DNA of 64,000 nt from Neorhizobium alkalisoli (GTDB lineage Bacteria; Pseudomonadota; Alphaproteobacteria; Rhizobiales; Rhizobiaceae). Below are positions 17,038 to 26,293 of this stretch, one piece after another. The position numbers were made by a program, and so were the translations under genes. Within the stretch, counting starts at the first letter, position 1. Every line of letters begins with the position of its first letter. Under the pieces are notes generated by a model. It was not told where the DNA came from, searched no databases, and worked only from the letters and a program-made list of their open reading frames with translations. The DNA is taken from the NCBI RefSeq assembly GCF_007829835.1, contig NZ_VIWP01000009.1, positions 1-64,000 on the forward strand, in the 5' to 3' direction.

Positions 17038-18309
17038 TCACGACATTTCCCGCTGACGGTCCCAGCCGACGGCTGTGAGGCCCTCGGCCATGGTGCTTTT
17101 TGCGGCCGAATTACGCTCCGTATCGAACATGTAGTCTCGGGCTAGCGGAAGGGCGGAAACGTTCTTTGTCAGCTGCAGCTGCCAGTTCATATGCCCCATT
17201 CGGCGGAACGCCAGTTCTGACCCGATGAGGTAGAATTCGAACATCCGGCAGAAACGCTCGTCATAGAGCTTGGCGAGCTTGCTCCTGTTGTCGGCAAACC
17301 GATGATGCCACTGCTCCAGTGTCCTGGCGTAGTGCAGACGGAGCACCTCGATATCCGTGGCCCAGAGACCCGATTTCTCGACGACGGACATGACCTCGGA
17401 GATCGCCGGGGAATATCCGCCCGGAAAGATGTACTTGGCGATCCACGGATTAGTGCTGCCGGGACCATCCGCGCGGCCGATGGCATGGATCAGCGCAACG
17501 CCGTCGTCAGTTAGGATCGACTTGATCTTGTCGAAATAGGTCCGGAAGTGGTTGACGCCCACGTGCTCGAACATTCCGACGGATACGACGCGATCGACCT
17601 GTTTGGTCCAGTTTCGGTAGTCCATCAACTCGAAAGTGACCATGTGCTCGAGCTGTGCCTCCTTGGCGCGTGCCCGGGCCTCTTTGAGCTGCTCCTCGGA
17701 TAGGGTCAGGCCCGTCACGCGGGCACCGAACTCCCTGGCGAGATAGAGGGCCATCCCTCCCCAGCCGCACCCGATATCCAGGATATCGAGTCCGGGTCGG
17801 TCGAGCCTGAGTTTGGAAGCGATATGCCTCTTCTTCTTGAGTTGGGCCTCCTCCAGCGTCTCGTCGCCTTCCGGAAAATAGGCGCAGGAATACTGACGGT
17901 CCTCGTCCAACATGAGCGAGTAAAGCCGCCCGTCGAGATCGTAGTGATGAGCGACGTTCCTCTTCGAGCGTGCTGCGTAGTTCAATTGGTCGAATTTACG
18001 CCGAAACCAGCGGACCTTTTCCATCAGCTTGTCCATCGGATGACTGCCACCCTCCATGGAGTTCATGGCGAGAAAATCCAGCGTCTGGAAAAGGCCGCGG
18101 GGTCCGGGTTCGATTTCCCCATCCATATAAAGCTCGCCGAGCGCGAGGGCCGGGTTGAGCAGCAGTCGCCGCTTGGCGCGTTCGGTGCGGATCACAATGG
18201 CGGCGTGAGGCTCTCGACCCGTTCCAAAAGTCTGGGAACGTCCGTCGGGGAACCTGACGGTCAGAGTGCCAATCTTGATGAGTTTCTGGAGGGTGGCTTC
18301 TAGCAACAT
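17038..18309 (-). CDS. Cyclopropane-fatty-acyl-phospholipid synthase-like methyltransferase
   Basis: CFA synthases transfer a methylene group from S-adenosylmethionine to unsaturated acyl chains of membrane phospholipids, stiffening membranes under acid, drying or stationary stress. The 423-residue protein has the N-terminal lipid-binding part and the SAM-binding motif LDIGCGWGGMALYLA, followed by LTLSEEQLKEARARA, VGMFEHVGVNHFRTYF and FPGGYSPAISEV, as in this family. The start at 18309 (ATGTTGCTAGAAGCC) gives a family-like N-terminus; a longer frame to 18471 adds unconserved residues. It stands alone on the minus strand. The exact product could also be a methylated rather than cyclopropane lipid. 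Confidence 0.88.
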   Translation of the reverse strand: MLLEATLQKLIKIGTLTVRFPDGRSQTFGTGREPHAAIVIRTERAKRRLLLNPALALGELYMDGEIEPGPRGLFQTLDFLAMNSMEGGSHPMDKLMEKVRWFRRKFDQLNYAARSKRNVAHHYDLDGRLYSLMLDEDRQYSCAYFPEGDETLEEAQLKKKRHIASKLRLDRPGLDILDIGCGWGGMALYLAREFGARVTGLTLSEEQLKEARARAKEAQLEHMVTFELMDYRNWTKQVDRVVSVGMFEHVGVNHFRTYFDKIKSILTDDGVALIHAIGRADGPGSTNPWIAKYIFPGGYSPAISEVMSVVEKSGLWATDIEVLRLHYARTLEQWHHRFADNRSKLAKLYDERFCRMFEFYLIGSELAFRRMGHMNWQLQLTKNVSALPLARDYMFDTERNSAAKSTMAEGLTAVGWDRQREMS

Positions 18310-18504
18310 CTGTACTACCCTTTCGGCCCTGCGGAACGATTTCAGCTTCCAGGCGAGGATAGACGGTAGGCTTCTGGGATAATTGCAAAATTCGGTTCGA
18401 ATGACACTGGGAATGCGGAAGCATGGAAACTGACTCTGCCACGCGCCAGGGCGGCACGCATGAAGACGCACCCATACGTCGGCGAGCGCCTTTTTCGTCG
18501 AGGG

Positions 18505-18879
18505 CTAGTTGCCTTCGCGTGTCCGACTATGGGCGTCTGTGACGCATCTAACCAACTCGTCGGCATCGATCGGCTTGTTGAGGAAATGGACCGCGCCGTT
18601 CTCCAGCGCCTTCATTCTCGTCACGTCGTCGTCGTGCGAGGTGACAAAGACTATCGGCAGCGTACTGCGCTGCCGCTGCAATTGAGCCTGGAGCTCCAGG
18701 CCACTCATCCCAGGCAGCCGCTGATCCAGGATGAGGCACTCGACTTCGTCGTGGCAACTCGAGGAAATGAAATCCTCGGCAGACCCGAATGCTCTCACCT
18801 CGTACCCGTACGACGACATCAGGTCCGCATACGCGAGCCTCACGCCGTCATCGTCCTCAACTATTGCAATCGTCAGCAA
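18505..18879 (-). CDS. Stand-alone receiver-domain response regulator
   Basis: This 124-residue protein is a single CheY-like receiver with no output domain. The acidic pocket is IAIVEDDD, the phospho-acceptor is D52 in LILDQRLPGMSG, followed by T80 in VFVTSHDD and K102 in FLNKPID, so all active residues are present. The start is a TTG at 18879. A close relative of the same length lies at 57317-57691 beside a PAS kinase; both share the LILDQRLPGMSGLELQ core. Here no kinase is adjacent, so its partner may be elsewhere. Output could occur by protein contact or phosphotransfer. Confidence 0.82.
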   Translation of the reverse strand: MLTIAIVEDDDGVRLAYADLMSSYGYEVRAFGSAEDFISSSCHDEVECLILDQRLPGMSGLELQAQLQRQRSTLPIVFVTSHDDDVTRMKALENGAVHFLNKPIDADELVRCVTDAHSRTREGN

Positions 18880-19251
18880 ATCACGTGGCTCCGACGGTCT
18901 CTTTGGAACTGCCGCGACGACTTTGCGGTATTGGGTAGGTGCAAAGCGTCTCGGACTTCATATTCCAACGCGGCTAACGACATTACAGACGAACGCACGG
19001 ATCCGATTCCGGAATCCGAACCCTGGGCATCCAGCTCGCTAAACCGCGAACATGCGAGCGACCTTATCAGACGCCAACCCCCAGTCCACCTAGCTCTAGG
19101 TATAGAGGCTCGCCAGGCGCTGTCGTGCACGATGATACAATAAAGGCGACTTTCGTCGTCGTAACTTGCTCCCACACGAAGACTGACGACCGGCCGAAAG
19201 CCGACGAACACACGCGGCATTTCGAAAACGGCCGCCGAAAGGGAGTTTGAA
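18880..19251. other. 372-base divergent gap, no gene recognised
   Basis: The region lies between the leftward receiver gene and the rightward aldo/keto reductase. Only antisense frames overlap it. Near its end AAGGGAG serves as the ribosome-binding site of the reductase. No clear operator was seen. Confidence 0.5.
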
Positions 19252-20115
19252 ATGGACAACGCCAAGACAATTGGAAGCTTTTCCGGAACCTTCAAAATCG
19301 GCGATTTCGTCGCAAACAGGCTGGGCTTCGGGTCGATGCGTCTCACCGGTCGCGGCATCTGGGGTCCTCCGGCTGACCGCGACGAAGCCCTGGCGACCGT
19401 CCGCCGGGCTGTGGAGCTGGGAGTGAACTTCATCGACACCGCTGACTCTTATGGCCCGGACGTCGCCGAGGAACTGATCGGAGAAGCGTTGGCGGGCCGC
19501 AGCGACGTCCTGGTCGCCACCAAAGCGGGACTGCGCCGCCCCGGTCCGGACCAGTGGATGCCCCACGGTCGACCCGAGTACCTGATCGAGCGCGCAAAGG
19601 GCAGCCTCAAGAAGCTGGGCGTTAAACAGATCGGGCTTTGGCAGCTCCACCGGATCGACCCGCGCGTCCCCATGCAGGACCAGTTCGCAGCGATCAGGCA
19701 GCTGCTCGACGAGGGTGTGATCGCGAACGCGGGGCTCAGCGAGGTTTCTATCGAGGAAATCGAAGCAGCCTCCCGCTACTTCAAGGTCGCCACCGTCCAG
19801 AACCGTTACAATCTGGTCGACCGTGGAAGCGAGGACGTTCTCGACTACTGCGAACGCAACGGCATCGGGTTCATTCCCTGGTTTCCGTTGGCGGCAGGCG
19901 ACCTCGCCCGTCCTGGTGGGGTTCTCGACTCGCTCGCAAAGCGCCACGCTGCGACAGCTGGCCAGATCGCGCTGGCATGGATGCTCAAGCGAAGCCCGGT
20001 CATGCTGCCGATCCCAGGTACTTCGAAGGTCAGCCATCTCGAGCAGAATGTCGCCGCCACACGTATCCAGCTTTCCGACGACGAATTCCAGGAACTTGAG
20101 AGAAGCGTACGCTGA
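19252..20115 (+). CDS. Aldo/keto reductase
   Basis: The enzyme reduces aldehydes or ketones with NADPH in the cytoplasm. The 287-residue barrel protein shows the AKR tetrad: aspartate and tyrosine in NFIDTADSYGPDVAEE, lysine in VATKAGLR, and histidine in LWQLHRIDP. The C-terminal NADP-binding part is recognisable from MLPIPGTSKVSHLEQN. ATG at 19252 follows AAGGGAG. It opens a plus-strand run with a TehA-type transporter, a hydrolase and an alcohol dehydrogenase, suggesting small-aldehyde or xenobiotic handling. The substrate cannot be told. Confidence 0.9.
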   Translation: MDNAKTIGSFSGTFKIGDFVANRLGFGSMRLTGRGIWGPPADRDEALATVRRAVELGVNFIDTADSYGPDVAEELIGEALAGRSDVLVATKAGLRRPGPDQWMPHGRPEYLIERAKGSLKKLGVKQIGLWQLHRIDPRVPMQDQFAAIRQLLDEGVIANAGLSEVSIEEIEAASRYFKVATVQNRYNLVDRGSEDVLDYCERNGIGFIPWFPLAAGDLARPGGVLDSLAKRHAATAGQIALAWMLKRSPVMLPIPGTSKVSHLEQNVAATRIQLSDDEFQELERSVR

Positions 20116-20187
20116 TCATGCCGCGATCGATCGGCCACCGAGACAGAGATGCCGGTGGCCATCTCCTAAATCTTTGAGAGGTGTGAA

Positions 20188-21210
20188 ATGGCAATCGATT
20201 CGACGGGATTTCAACCCAATCCACAAGAGCTGAACACGGGCTGGATCGCCAGTGTGGCCGCCAGAACGCCGGCGGCGTATTTCGGCATGGTTCTGGGACT
20301 TGCGGGTCTCGGAAACGCCTGGCGCGCCGCTGAACAAACCTGGCATATCGGCAACGGGATTTCGGAATGGATCCTGGCGCTCGCCGCCATTGTCTGGGCG
20401 GTCCTGGTTATCCTGTTCGCAGCCAAGGCGGTCCTCGCCATGGATAAGCTGGTCACGGAGATCAACCACCCGGTCCAATGCTGCTTTGTCGGTTTGATCG
20501 GGGTCGCGACGATGCTCATCGCCGGCGCTGCGGAGCCTTATTCCTACACTGCCGGTGCCGCGCTTTTTATCGTCGGTTTCGCGTTCACTGGCATCTTTGC
20601 CGTCTGGCGGACGGGTGGGCTCTGGCACGGCGAGCGGGACCCCGCGACCACGACGGCGGTGCTTTACCTGCCGACGGTCGCCGGAAGCTTCGTGACCGCG
20701 ACCATCGCCTCTTCGCTCGGATATCAGGACTGGGGACAGCTGGCTTTCGGAGCCGGGATCTTCTCGTGGCTTGCGATCGAGTCCGTTCTTCTCCATCGCC
20801 TGCTCACGGGGCCTATGACACCGCCGGCGCTTCGGCCGACGCTTGGTGTGCAGCTCGCCCCGGCTCCGGTCGGAGCCGTCGCCTATATCTCCGTCAGCGG
20901 CGGCGCTCCCGACATGTTCGTCCATGCCCTGATCGGCTACGGAATTCTCCAGCTCGTCGTCCTCCTTCGTCTTTCTCAGTGGCTGCGCGAAGCCGGGGCG
21001 GTGATGGGGTTCTGGGCGTTCAGCTTCGGGGCCACCTCCATGGCGACGGCTCCGGTGCGTCTTCTTGGGCACGGAGATAACGCGGCGATATCCGTGGTGG
21101 CACCTATAACCTTTTTCCTGGCGAACCTGCTGGTGCTCGGACTGACCGTGATGACGGTTTGGCTTCTGGTTTCCGGTCGGATGTACGCCAAGCCAGTCAC
21201 CGCGAAATAG
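20188..21210 (+). CDS. tehA: TehA/TDT-family transporter
   Basis: This 340-residue membrane protein has about ten hydrophobic segments, for example YFGMVLGLAGLGNAWR near the N-terminus, which is the typical beginning of the tellurite-resistance/dicarboxylate transporter (TDT) family. The family includes TehA, C4-dicarboxylate exporters and plant SLAC1 anion channels. Features include NHPVQCCFVGLIGVATML in the second or third helix and ALRPTLGVQLAPAPVGAVAY in the middle. It follows the aldo/keto reductase by 72 bases with GAGAGG before its start. The substrate (anion, dicarboxylate or tellurite) is not decided by sequence. Confidence 0.85.
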   Translation: MAIDSTGFQPNPQELNTGWIASVAARTPAAYFGMVLGLAGLGNAWRAAEQTWHIGNGISEWILALAAIVWAVLVILFAAKAVLAMDKLVTEINHPVQCCFVGLIGVATMLIAGAAEPYSYTAGAALFIVGFAFTGIFAVWRTGGLWHGERDPATTTAVLYLPTVAGSFVTATIASSLGYQDWGQLAFGAGIFSWLAIESVLLHRLLTGPMTPPALRPTLGVQLAPAPVGAVAYISVSGGAPDMFVHALIGYGILQLVVLLRLSQWLREAGAVMGFWAFSFGATSMATAPVRLLGHGDNAAISVVAPITFFLANLLVLGLTVMTVWLLVSGRMYAKPVTAK

Positions 21211-21353
21211 CCGCCGCCCTCCCCCAGGACGCCCTCCTCTCCTTCAGCCGAACGGCGCAACCGCAAGCCTGTCTCACCGGACAGCTGTTCTTGTTGTCTT
21301 GGCGCGGCTCGAACTTTCCGATCGCTAACCTAAAAAACCACCGAGGATCTGTC

Positions 21354-22184
21354 ATGACCGCCACCCTTGAGACCGCCGTAACTGAATATGTGGATGTGAA
21401 AGGAGTGCAGCTCGCCTATCGCCGGATCGGACATCGGTTTGCGCGGAAGCTGGTCCTTCTGCAGCATTTCACCGGAACGATGGACGCCTGGGATCCGGCC
21501 GTGGTGAACGCGCTTGCCGAAGTGGCCGAGGTCTTTGTGTTCGACAACGCCGGCGTCGGCTCCTCCGATGGTGTGACGCCGGATAGCGTCGAGGCAATGG
21601 CGGACTACGCAGAAGGCTTTATAGCGGCACTTGGCCTCGGTGAAGTCGATCTCCTCGGCTTCTCGCTTGGAGGCTTCCTCGCACAGGTGATGGCTGCGCG
21701 CAGGCGGGTGGCGATCGGGCGGATGGTCGTCGCCGGGAGTGCCCCCGCCGGCGGAGAGGAACACCTTCTCGAGGTGGCCGGCAAGGCATTCGGGCAGAAC
21801 GCCCCTGACGTGCGCCTTCCGTTGTTCTTCACACCGTCCGCGAAAAGCCAGGCAGCGGGGAAGGCGTTCATCGAAAGGACACTGACCCGCTCGCACGATC
21901 GGGCTCCGGACAAGGGTGACGCCGTAAGCGATCCACAGGCCAAGGCGATCATCGAGTGGTGCGCGAGAATGGACCCGGATCATCTCTCACTCAAGTCGAT
22001 ACCCACCACCACGCTCATCGTGCATGGCAGCGACGACACGATGTTCCCCTCCGACAACGCCTACTCGATGTTCAAGAACATGCAGGACGCCACCCTGGTT
22101 CTTTACCCGGACGCAGGGCACGGCGCGCTCTTCCAACAGCCGGAAAGGTTCGTCACGCACGTGAAGACCTTCCTGGAACTCTAA
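21354..22184 (+). CDS. Alpha/beta-fold hydrolase
   Basis: The 276-residue protein is a cytoplasmic hydrolase. It carries the nucleophile elbow LLGFSLGGFLAQ, a late acid in VHGSDDTMFPSD and the catalytic histidine in DAGHGALFQQP, a complete Ser-Asp-His triad. An oxyanion-hole segment LQHFTGTMDAWDP replaces the more usual HGxP. Bacterial haloperoxidase- or esterase-like hydrolases look like this; substrate unknown. The ATG at 21354 follows GAGGAT; frames extending upstream to 21159 overlap the transporter gene. The next gene starts only 25 bases downstream, so the two are probably one unit. Confidence 0.88.
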   Translation: MTATLETAVTEYVDVKGVQLAYRRIGHRFARKLVLLQHFTGTMDAWDPAVVNALAEVAEVFVFDNAGVGSSDGVTPDSVEAMADYAEGFIAALGLGEVDLLGFSLGGFLAQVMAARRRVAIGRMVVAGSAPAGGEEHLLEVAGKAFGQNAPDVRLPLFFTPSAKSQAAGKAFIERTLTRSHDRAPDKGDAVSDPQAKAIIEWCARMDPDHLSLKSIPTTTLIVHGSDDTMFPSDNAYSMFKNMQDATLVLYPDAGHGALFQQPERFVTHVKTFLEL

Positions 22185-22209
22185 TTCACCCAACTCAGAG
22201 GATTATCAA

Positions 22210-22929
22210 ATGAACGCGCTCGTCAGCAAGATCATCGACGCCCACGGCGGTCTCGAAAGATGGAAGAAATTCTCTCTCCTCAAGGCGCGGCTTACTCAGG
22301 GGGGAGCCTTGTGGACCCTCAAAGGACAGCCGACAACGCTTTCCGAAACCAGCGTGACCGTCGATCTCGTGAGAGAGTGGGCTTCGCACTCGCCATTCGG
22401 CCCCGAGGCAAAGGTATCGAGCTTCGAACCCGGCAGGGTCGCCCTCAGCAACGTCCAGGGCAAGGTTCTTGAAGAGCTGCGCGACCCACGTTCCTCATTC
22501 GCCGGGCATACGCTTGAGACGCCGTGGAACGAGCTTCAGCTTGCGTATTTCGCCGGCTGCGCCATGTGGACCTACTTGAACATGCCGTTTCTGCTCGGCC
22601 ACAAGGGCGTCGTAACCGAGGAACTGCCGGATTGGCAGGAGAACGGCGAAACCTGGCACAGGCTCAGGATCACGTTCCCGGCCGACATCGTCAGCCACAG
22701 CGCCGTGCAGACTATCTATTTCGATGACGCGGGCTTGCTCAAGCGCCACGACTACGACGTCGAAATCGCCGGCGGCACTCCGGGAGCGCACTACATCGGC
22801 GGCTACACGGAAGTCCAGGGGATTATGATCCCGACGAACCGCCGCATCTTCCCGAGACAGCCGGACGGGCAGGCCATGTCGGAACCCCTCGTCGTCTCGA
22901 TCGATCTTTTGGACATCGTGCTGACGTGA
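22210..22929 (+). CDS. Conserved protein of unknown function next to hydrolase
   Basis: The 239-residue protein starts MNALVSKIIDAHGGLERWKK, a pattern seen in uncharacterised proteins whose beta-rich body (FEPGRVALSNVQGKVLEE and VQTIYFDDAGLLKRHDYDVE) resembles outer-membrane lipoprotein-carrier-like folds. It has no signal peptide and no visible catalytic residues. AGAGGATTATCAA precedes the ATG, and it lies 25 bases after the alpha/beta hydrolase, implying co-expression and perhaps a binding or chaperone role for the same substrate. That role is inference. Confidence 0.7.
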   Translation: MNALVSKIIDAHGGLERWKKFSLLKARLTQGGALWTLKGQPTTLSETSVTVDLVREWASHSPFGPEAKVSSFEPGRVALSNVQGKVLEELRDPRSSFAGHTLETPWNELQLAYFAGCAMWTYLNMPFLLGHKGVVTEELPDWQENGETWHRLRITFPADIVSHSAVQTIYFDDAGLLKRHDYDVEIAGGTPGAHYIGGYTEVQGIMIPTNRRIFPRQPDGQAMSEPLVVSIDLLDIVLT

Positions 22930-23080
22930 AGGACCAGGCCGTCTCAGCAAAATCGAAGCCGAGGCGGCCATCCGGCATCAGCTACCGCCTTCAGGCGGTA
23001 CGCCCCAATCTTACAATAATCGGCACTGACTCCCTGCGACAAGGCAAAGAGCATATCGCCACAGGGCCACGGAGAGCGCG

Positions 23081-24106
23081 ATGACCGACACGACAGAAAC
23101 CTATCTAGCCGTTCAGGCCGTCTCGCCTGGCAAACTCGAATTTACCAGGAAGCCGATGCAGTCGCCTGCCCCCGGTCAGGTTCGCATCAAAATCGAGGCC
23201 TGCGGGGTGTGCCATTCAGACGCCGCGACCGTCGAGGGCGTTTTCCCGATCAGCTGGCCGCGGGTCCCGGGCCACGAGGTCGTCGGAAAAATCGAAAGCC
23301 TCGGCGAAGGCGTCGAGGGCTGGAGCATCGGCCAGAGGGTCGGCGTAGGCTTCCTGGCGGGCAGTTGCGGACATTGTTCCGAGTGCCGCTCCGGTCATTT
23401 GGTGAGCTGCAGGAACCAGGAGTTCACGGGCGTCCACCATGACGGCGGCTATGCCGAGTGGATGGTCGCAAAGGCCTCGGGACTGATGTCTGTTCCCGAC
23501 GATCTCACGGACGTCGAAGCCGCTCCCCTCCTGTGCGCCGGGCTGACGACCTTCAGCGCGCTGAGGAATTCCGGAGCTAAGGCCGGCGACGTTGTTGCGG
23601 TCATCGGTATCGGCGGGCTCGGCCACCTCGCCGTTCAGTACGCACGCGGCATGGGGTTCGAGGTCGTGGCGATCGGGCGCGGTCCGGCCGTCGGTGAGCT
23701 GGCGACCAAACTGGGCGCTCACCACTACATCGACAGCGCCGCCGAATCGGTCGCGGACGCGCTTCAGCGGCTCGGCGGCGCGGACCTCGTCCTGGCTACC
23801 GCCTCTGGCGGCAAGGGCGTTTCGGACTCGATCAAGGGCCTCAAAGCTCGAGGAAAGACGATCGTCCTTGGAGCGACGGCAGAACCAATCGAACTCGCGT
23901 CTGGCGACCTCTTTTTCAAGGAGCGTTCGGTCGAGGGCGCGCTTACCGGCGACCCGGCGACCGGAGACACGACGCTTCGCTTCAGTTCGCTTTTCGGCAT
24001 CTCTGCGATGATCGAGGAATTCCCGTTGGAGCGGGCGGTCGAAGCTTACGACAAGATGATGCACGGCAAGCCTCGCTTCCGCGTCGTCCTGACAATGGGC
24101 TCCTGA
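23081..24106 (+). CDS. Zinc-dependent alcohol dehydrogenase
   Basis: This medium-chain dehydrogenase interconverts alcohols and aldehydes with NAD(P). The 341-residue protein contains the catalytic zinc ligands in ACGVCHSDAATVEG and PGHEVVGKIE, the structural-zinc cysteines in GSCGHCSECRSGHLVSC, and the nucleotide-binding motif VIGIGGLGHLAVQYA. All are complete. GGAGAG lies upstream of the ATG. It ends the plus-strand run that includes the aldo/keto reductase, so aldehyde turnover is a reasonable common theme. The alcohol specificity is unknown. Confidence 0.92.
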   Translation: MTDTTETYLAVQAVSPGKLEFTRKPMQSPAPGQVRIKIEACGVCHSDAATVEGVFPISWPRVPGHEVVGKIESLGEGVEGWSIGQRVGVGFLAGSCGHCSECRSGHLVSCRNQEFTGVHHDGGYAEWMVAKASGLMSVPDDLTDVEAAPLLCAGLTTFSALRNSGAKAGDVVAVIGIGGLGHLAVQYARGMGFEVVAIGRGPAVGELATKLGAHHYIDSAAESVADALQRLGGADLVLATASGGKGVSDSIKGLKARGKTIVLGATAEPIELASGDLFFKERSVEGALTGDPATGDTTLRFSSLFGISAMIEEFPLERAVEAYDKMMHGKPRFRVVLTMGS

Positions 24107-24259
24107 GCCCGCCAGGACGCGCCCATCCCGGTTCTCTCCCCGGGGTGGGCATCCTCAATTCCACTCTCGCGAGGCGAGATCGTAGGTATGAGATGTCCGA
24201 CGTGCCGATGCGTTGCCGCGCCGGCCATCCCGGAGCGTCGATCCAGAACCGGAGCCGTC

Positions 24260-24544
24260 ATGAGCAAGGACCTGACAATGCAAGAGGTGATCGCCGACAG
24301 CATGATAGCCCTTGTCAACGCGGCTGACGGCATGGATCAACAGTCCTTTGCCCACCTACTTGAAAACGTCGCCCTCAAGCTCGCGGCAAAAGGCGGGAAG
24401 TATAGCGCGGGAAGCGCCTCTGCCACATTTAAGCCCACCGGCCAGAAGGTAAGCATCTCGACAAGCGATTTCCCTGGCGAGGGCTTCTGGTCTTACCAAA
24501 ACCAGGTCCATGTGGACGACCGCCCCCCTCTTACGAGCCCTTGA
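24260..24544 (+). CDS. Small protein of unknown function
   Basis: The 94-residue protein begins MSKDLTMQEVIADSMIALVN and has a hydrophilic C-terminal half; no known family is recognised. The region ADGMDQQSFAHLLENVALKL suggests two amphipathic helices. ATG at 24260 follows GGAGCC; a longer frame from 24188 adds residues without coding character, and a later ATG is possible at 24278. Coding potential is moderate. It lies between the alcohol dehydrogenase and the first STAND regulator, followed by 267 bases without a gene that should contain the promoter of the regulator. Confidence 0.5.
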   Translation: MSKDLTMQEVIADSMIALVNAADGMDQQSFAHLLENVALKLAAKGGKYSAGSASATFKPTGQKVSISTSDFPGEGFWSYQNQVHVDDRPPLTSP

Positions 24545-24811
24545 CCTCCTCCCCCTTCGATACGAAATGCCCTTAGATGAGCGCGGACACACGTGGCTTC
24601 CCGCAAGGGCTCGCGCTGCCGTCTGTCGGCCTCGTTGCGGATCTTACCCTGTCTCTAGGGATAGGTTGGGCCAACCCACAGTACAATTGTTCCTATCCAC
24701 CGGTCGTATATCGATTGCATGGGCACGCTTCTAGGACGCTGTCCCTGGTTTTACCTTGGATCGCTGATGCGGCTTTGCCCAGATCGATCCCGAAGCGAGC
24801 GCAGGTGGACG

Positions 24812-26293
24812 ATGACGATACTGCGGTTTGACGATTTCGAAATGGACATTCCGGCCCGAAGCCTCAAGCGCTCTGGCTGCGACGTCCGCATTGGTTCCCG
24901 AGCGTTCGATCTGCTGGCCGCGTTGGCGTCAAGGCAGGGAGAGATCCTGTCGAAAGCGGAACTCATGGAGGTGGCCTGGCCCGAGACACACGTGGAAGAG
25001 AGTTCCCTGCGTGTGAACATCGTATCCCTTCGCAAAGCACTTGACGGCGGCAATCCCTACAGCATGGTTGAGAACGTCGCCGGGCGCGGCTACACTTTCA
25101 CCGTTCCCGTCACCAGGCTGAGCGATCACCGAGCCGTCGGCTCGGCGTTAAGGGCGTCGCGGACGGAGAGCCTCCCAAACAGCTGCGCCCGCCTTGTCGG
25201 CCGCGAGAAGCTGATTGCGAAATGGGCGGACGAGATCGGCGCGGGTATCACGACCATCGTTGGACAGGGAGGGATAGGCAAGACCGCCGTGGCGCTCCGA
25301 ATGGCCCGTCTCCTTCAAGAGGCCTATGACAGCGTTCTGTTCGTGGACATTGCGGATCAGGCAGCAAGGCCCTGTACTCCGATCGCTGAAGCCCTCATGG
25401 CAGGGTATCTGACGTCGGATATATTGCGAAAGGTCGTAGAGGGCTTTGGCGGGAAAACCGTTCTGCTGGTTCTCGACGGCTGCGATTGGTCCATCGATCG
25501 GGTGGCCTTGGTCGCCGAATCCGTTGCCGACAGACACCCGGATCTCACGATCCTTGCGACAAGCCGGGAACCTCTCGGGATCATCGGCGAAAACGTGCTT
25601 CATCTTCGGGGACTTGCCGTCCCTGAAGCCAGGCAACGCATCGATGATCTGGCGACGTTCAGCGCCGTCGAGCTGTTTGCTGAACGCGTCTCCATGGTCG
25701 CGGAGGAATATGCGATAGACGGCCCAAGAGGAATCGAACTCGCCGCCGAAGTTGTCCGCAAGACGGACGGCAACCCCTTGGCCATCGAGTTGGCCGCCTC
25801 TCGCGTCGCGGATCTCGGGCTTGAAAATCTCGTGATATCCCTCGATCGTCCTCTAAGAACACTACGTCGCGGAAACCGGACATCCCATCCACGCCAACAG
25901 ACGTTGCGCGCGAACATCGACTGGAGCTACAACCTTCTCGACGGCAACATGCAGTCTTTGCTCGGCCTGCTCTCGGTGTTCGAGACCGAATTCACAAAAG
26001 ACGCGGCGCGGGAACATTACGGTTTCGCGTTCGCACGGTCGGACTTCGAGGAAGCATTTGACGGCCTTGTCGTCAAATCGCTCATAGCAGGTCAACAGCG
26101 CGACGGGACCTACGCTATGCCGAGGCTGATACGCGAATACGCACTGGAAAAGCATGCCGAGGGCGCAACGGCAACTCTCTCGCCGTCACTGGAGATGGAG
26201 TTCGCCGCAAGAGACGATGAGCATCAGCGCTTTCCAATGTCCTTGTCCACGCGCGCAAGCATGCGCCCCTTTACGGCAAACAAGGCGGCTTAG
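24812..26293 (+). CDS. Winged-helix/STAND ATPase regulator, short form without TPR sensor
   Basis: This 493-residue protein joins an OmpR-type DNA-binding winged helix (residues 1-98, ending GRGYTFTV) to an NB-ARC-type signalling ATPase. The P-loop is at 151-158 (GQGGIGKT), the Walker B is LLVLDGCDW, the sensor stretch is ILATSREPLG, and GNPLAIELAASRV with HPRQQTLRANIDWSYNLL marks the ARC part. Three paralogues lie in this window, at 28416, 52132 and 61718. Unlike them it ends soon after the IREYALEKH segment, lacking the long C-terminal TPR region thought to sense signals. Its last four bases overlap the convergent FixJ gene. Likely a transcription regulator; whether the short form works is open. 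Confidence 0.82.
   Translation: MTILRFDDFEMDIPARSLKRSGCDVRIGSRAFDLLAALASRQGEILSKAELMEVAWPETHVEESSLRVNIVSLRKALDGGNPYSMVENVAGRGYTFTVPVTRLSDHRAVGSALRASRTESLPNSCARLVGREKLIAKWADEIGAGITTIVGQGGIGKTAVALRMARLLQEAYDSVLFVDIADQAARPCTPIAEALMAGYLTSDILRKVVEGFGGKTVLLVLDGCDWSIDRVALVAESVADRHPDLTILATSREPLGIIGENVLHLRGLAVPEARQRIDDLATFSAVELFAERVSMVAEEYAIDGPRGIELAAEVVRKTDGNPLAIELAASRVADLGLENLVISLDRPLRTLRRGNRTSHPRQQTLRANIDWSYNLLDGNMQSLLGLLSVFETEFTKDAAREHYGFAFARSDFEEAFDGLVVKSLIAGQQRDGTYAMPRLIREYALEKHAEGATATLSPSLEMEFAARDDEHQRFPMSLSTRASMRPFTANKAA

Noticed and set aside
19096..20037. 313-codon minus-strand frame opposite the aldo/keto reductase
   Set aside because: The plus-strand reductase has all four catalytic residues; this frame shows nothing.
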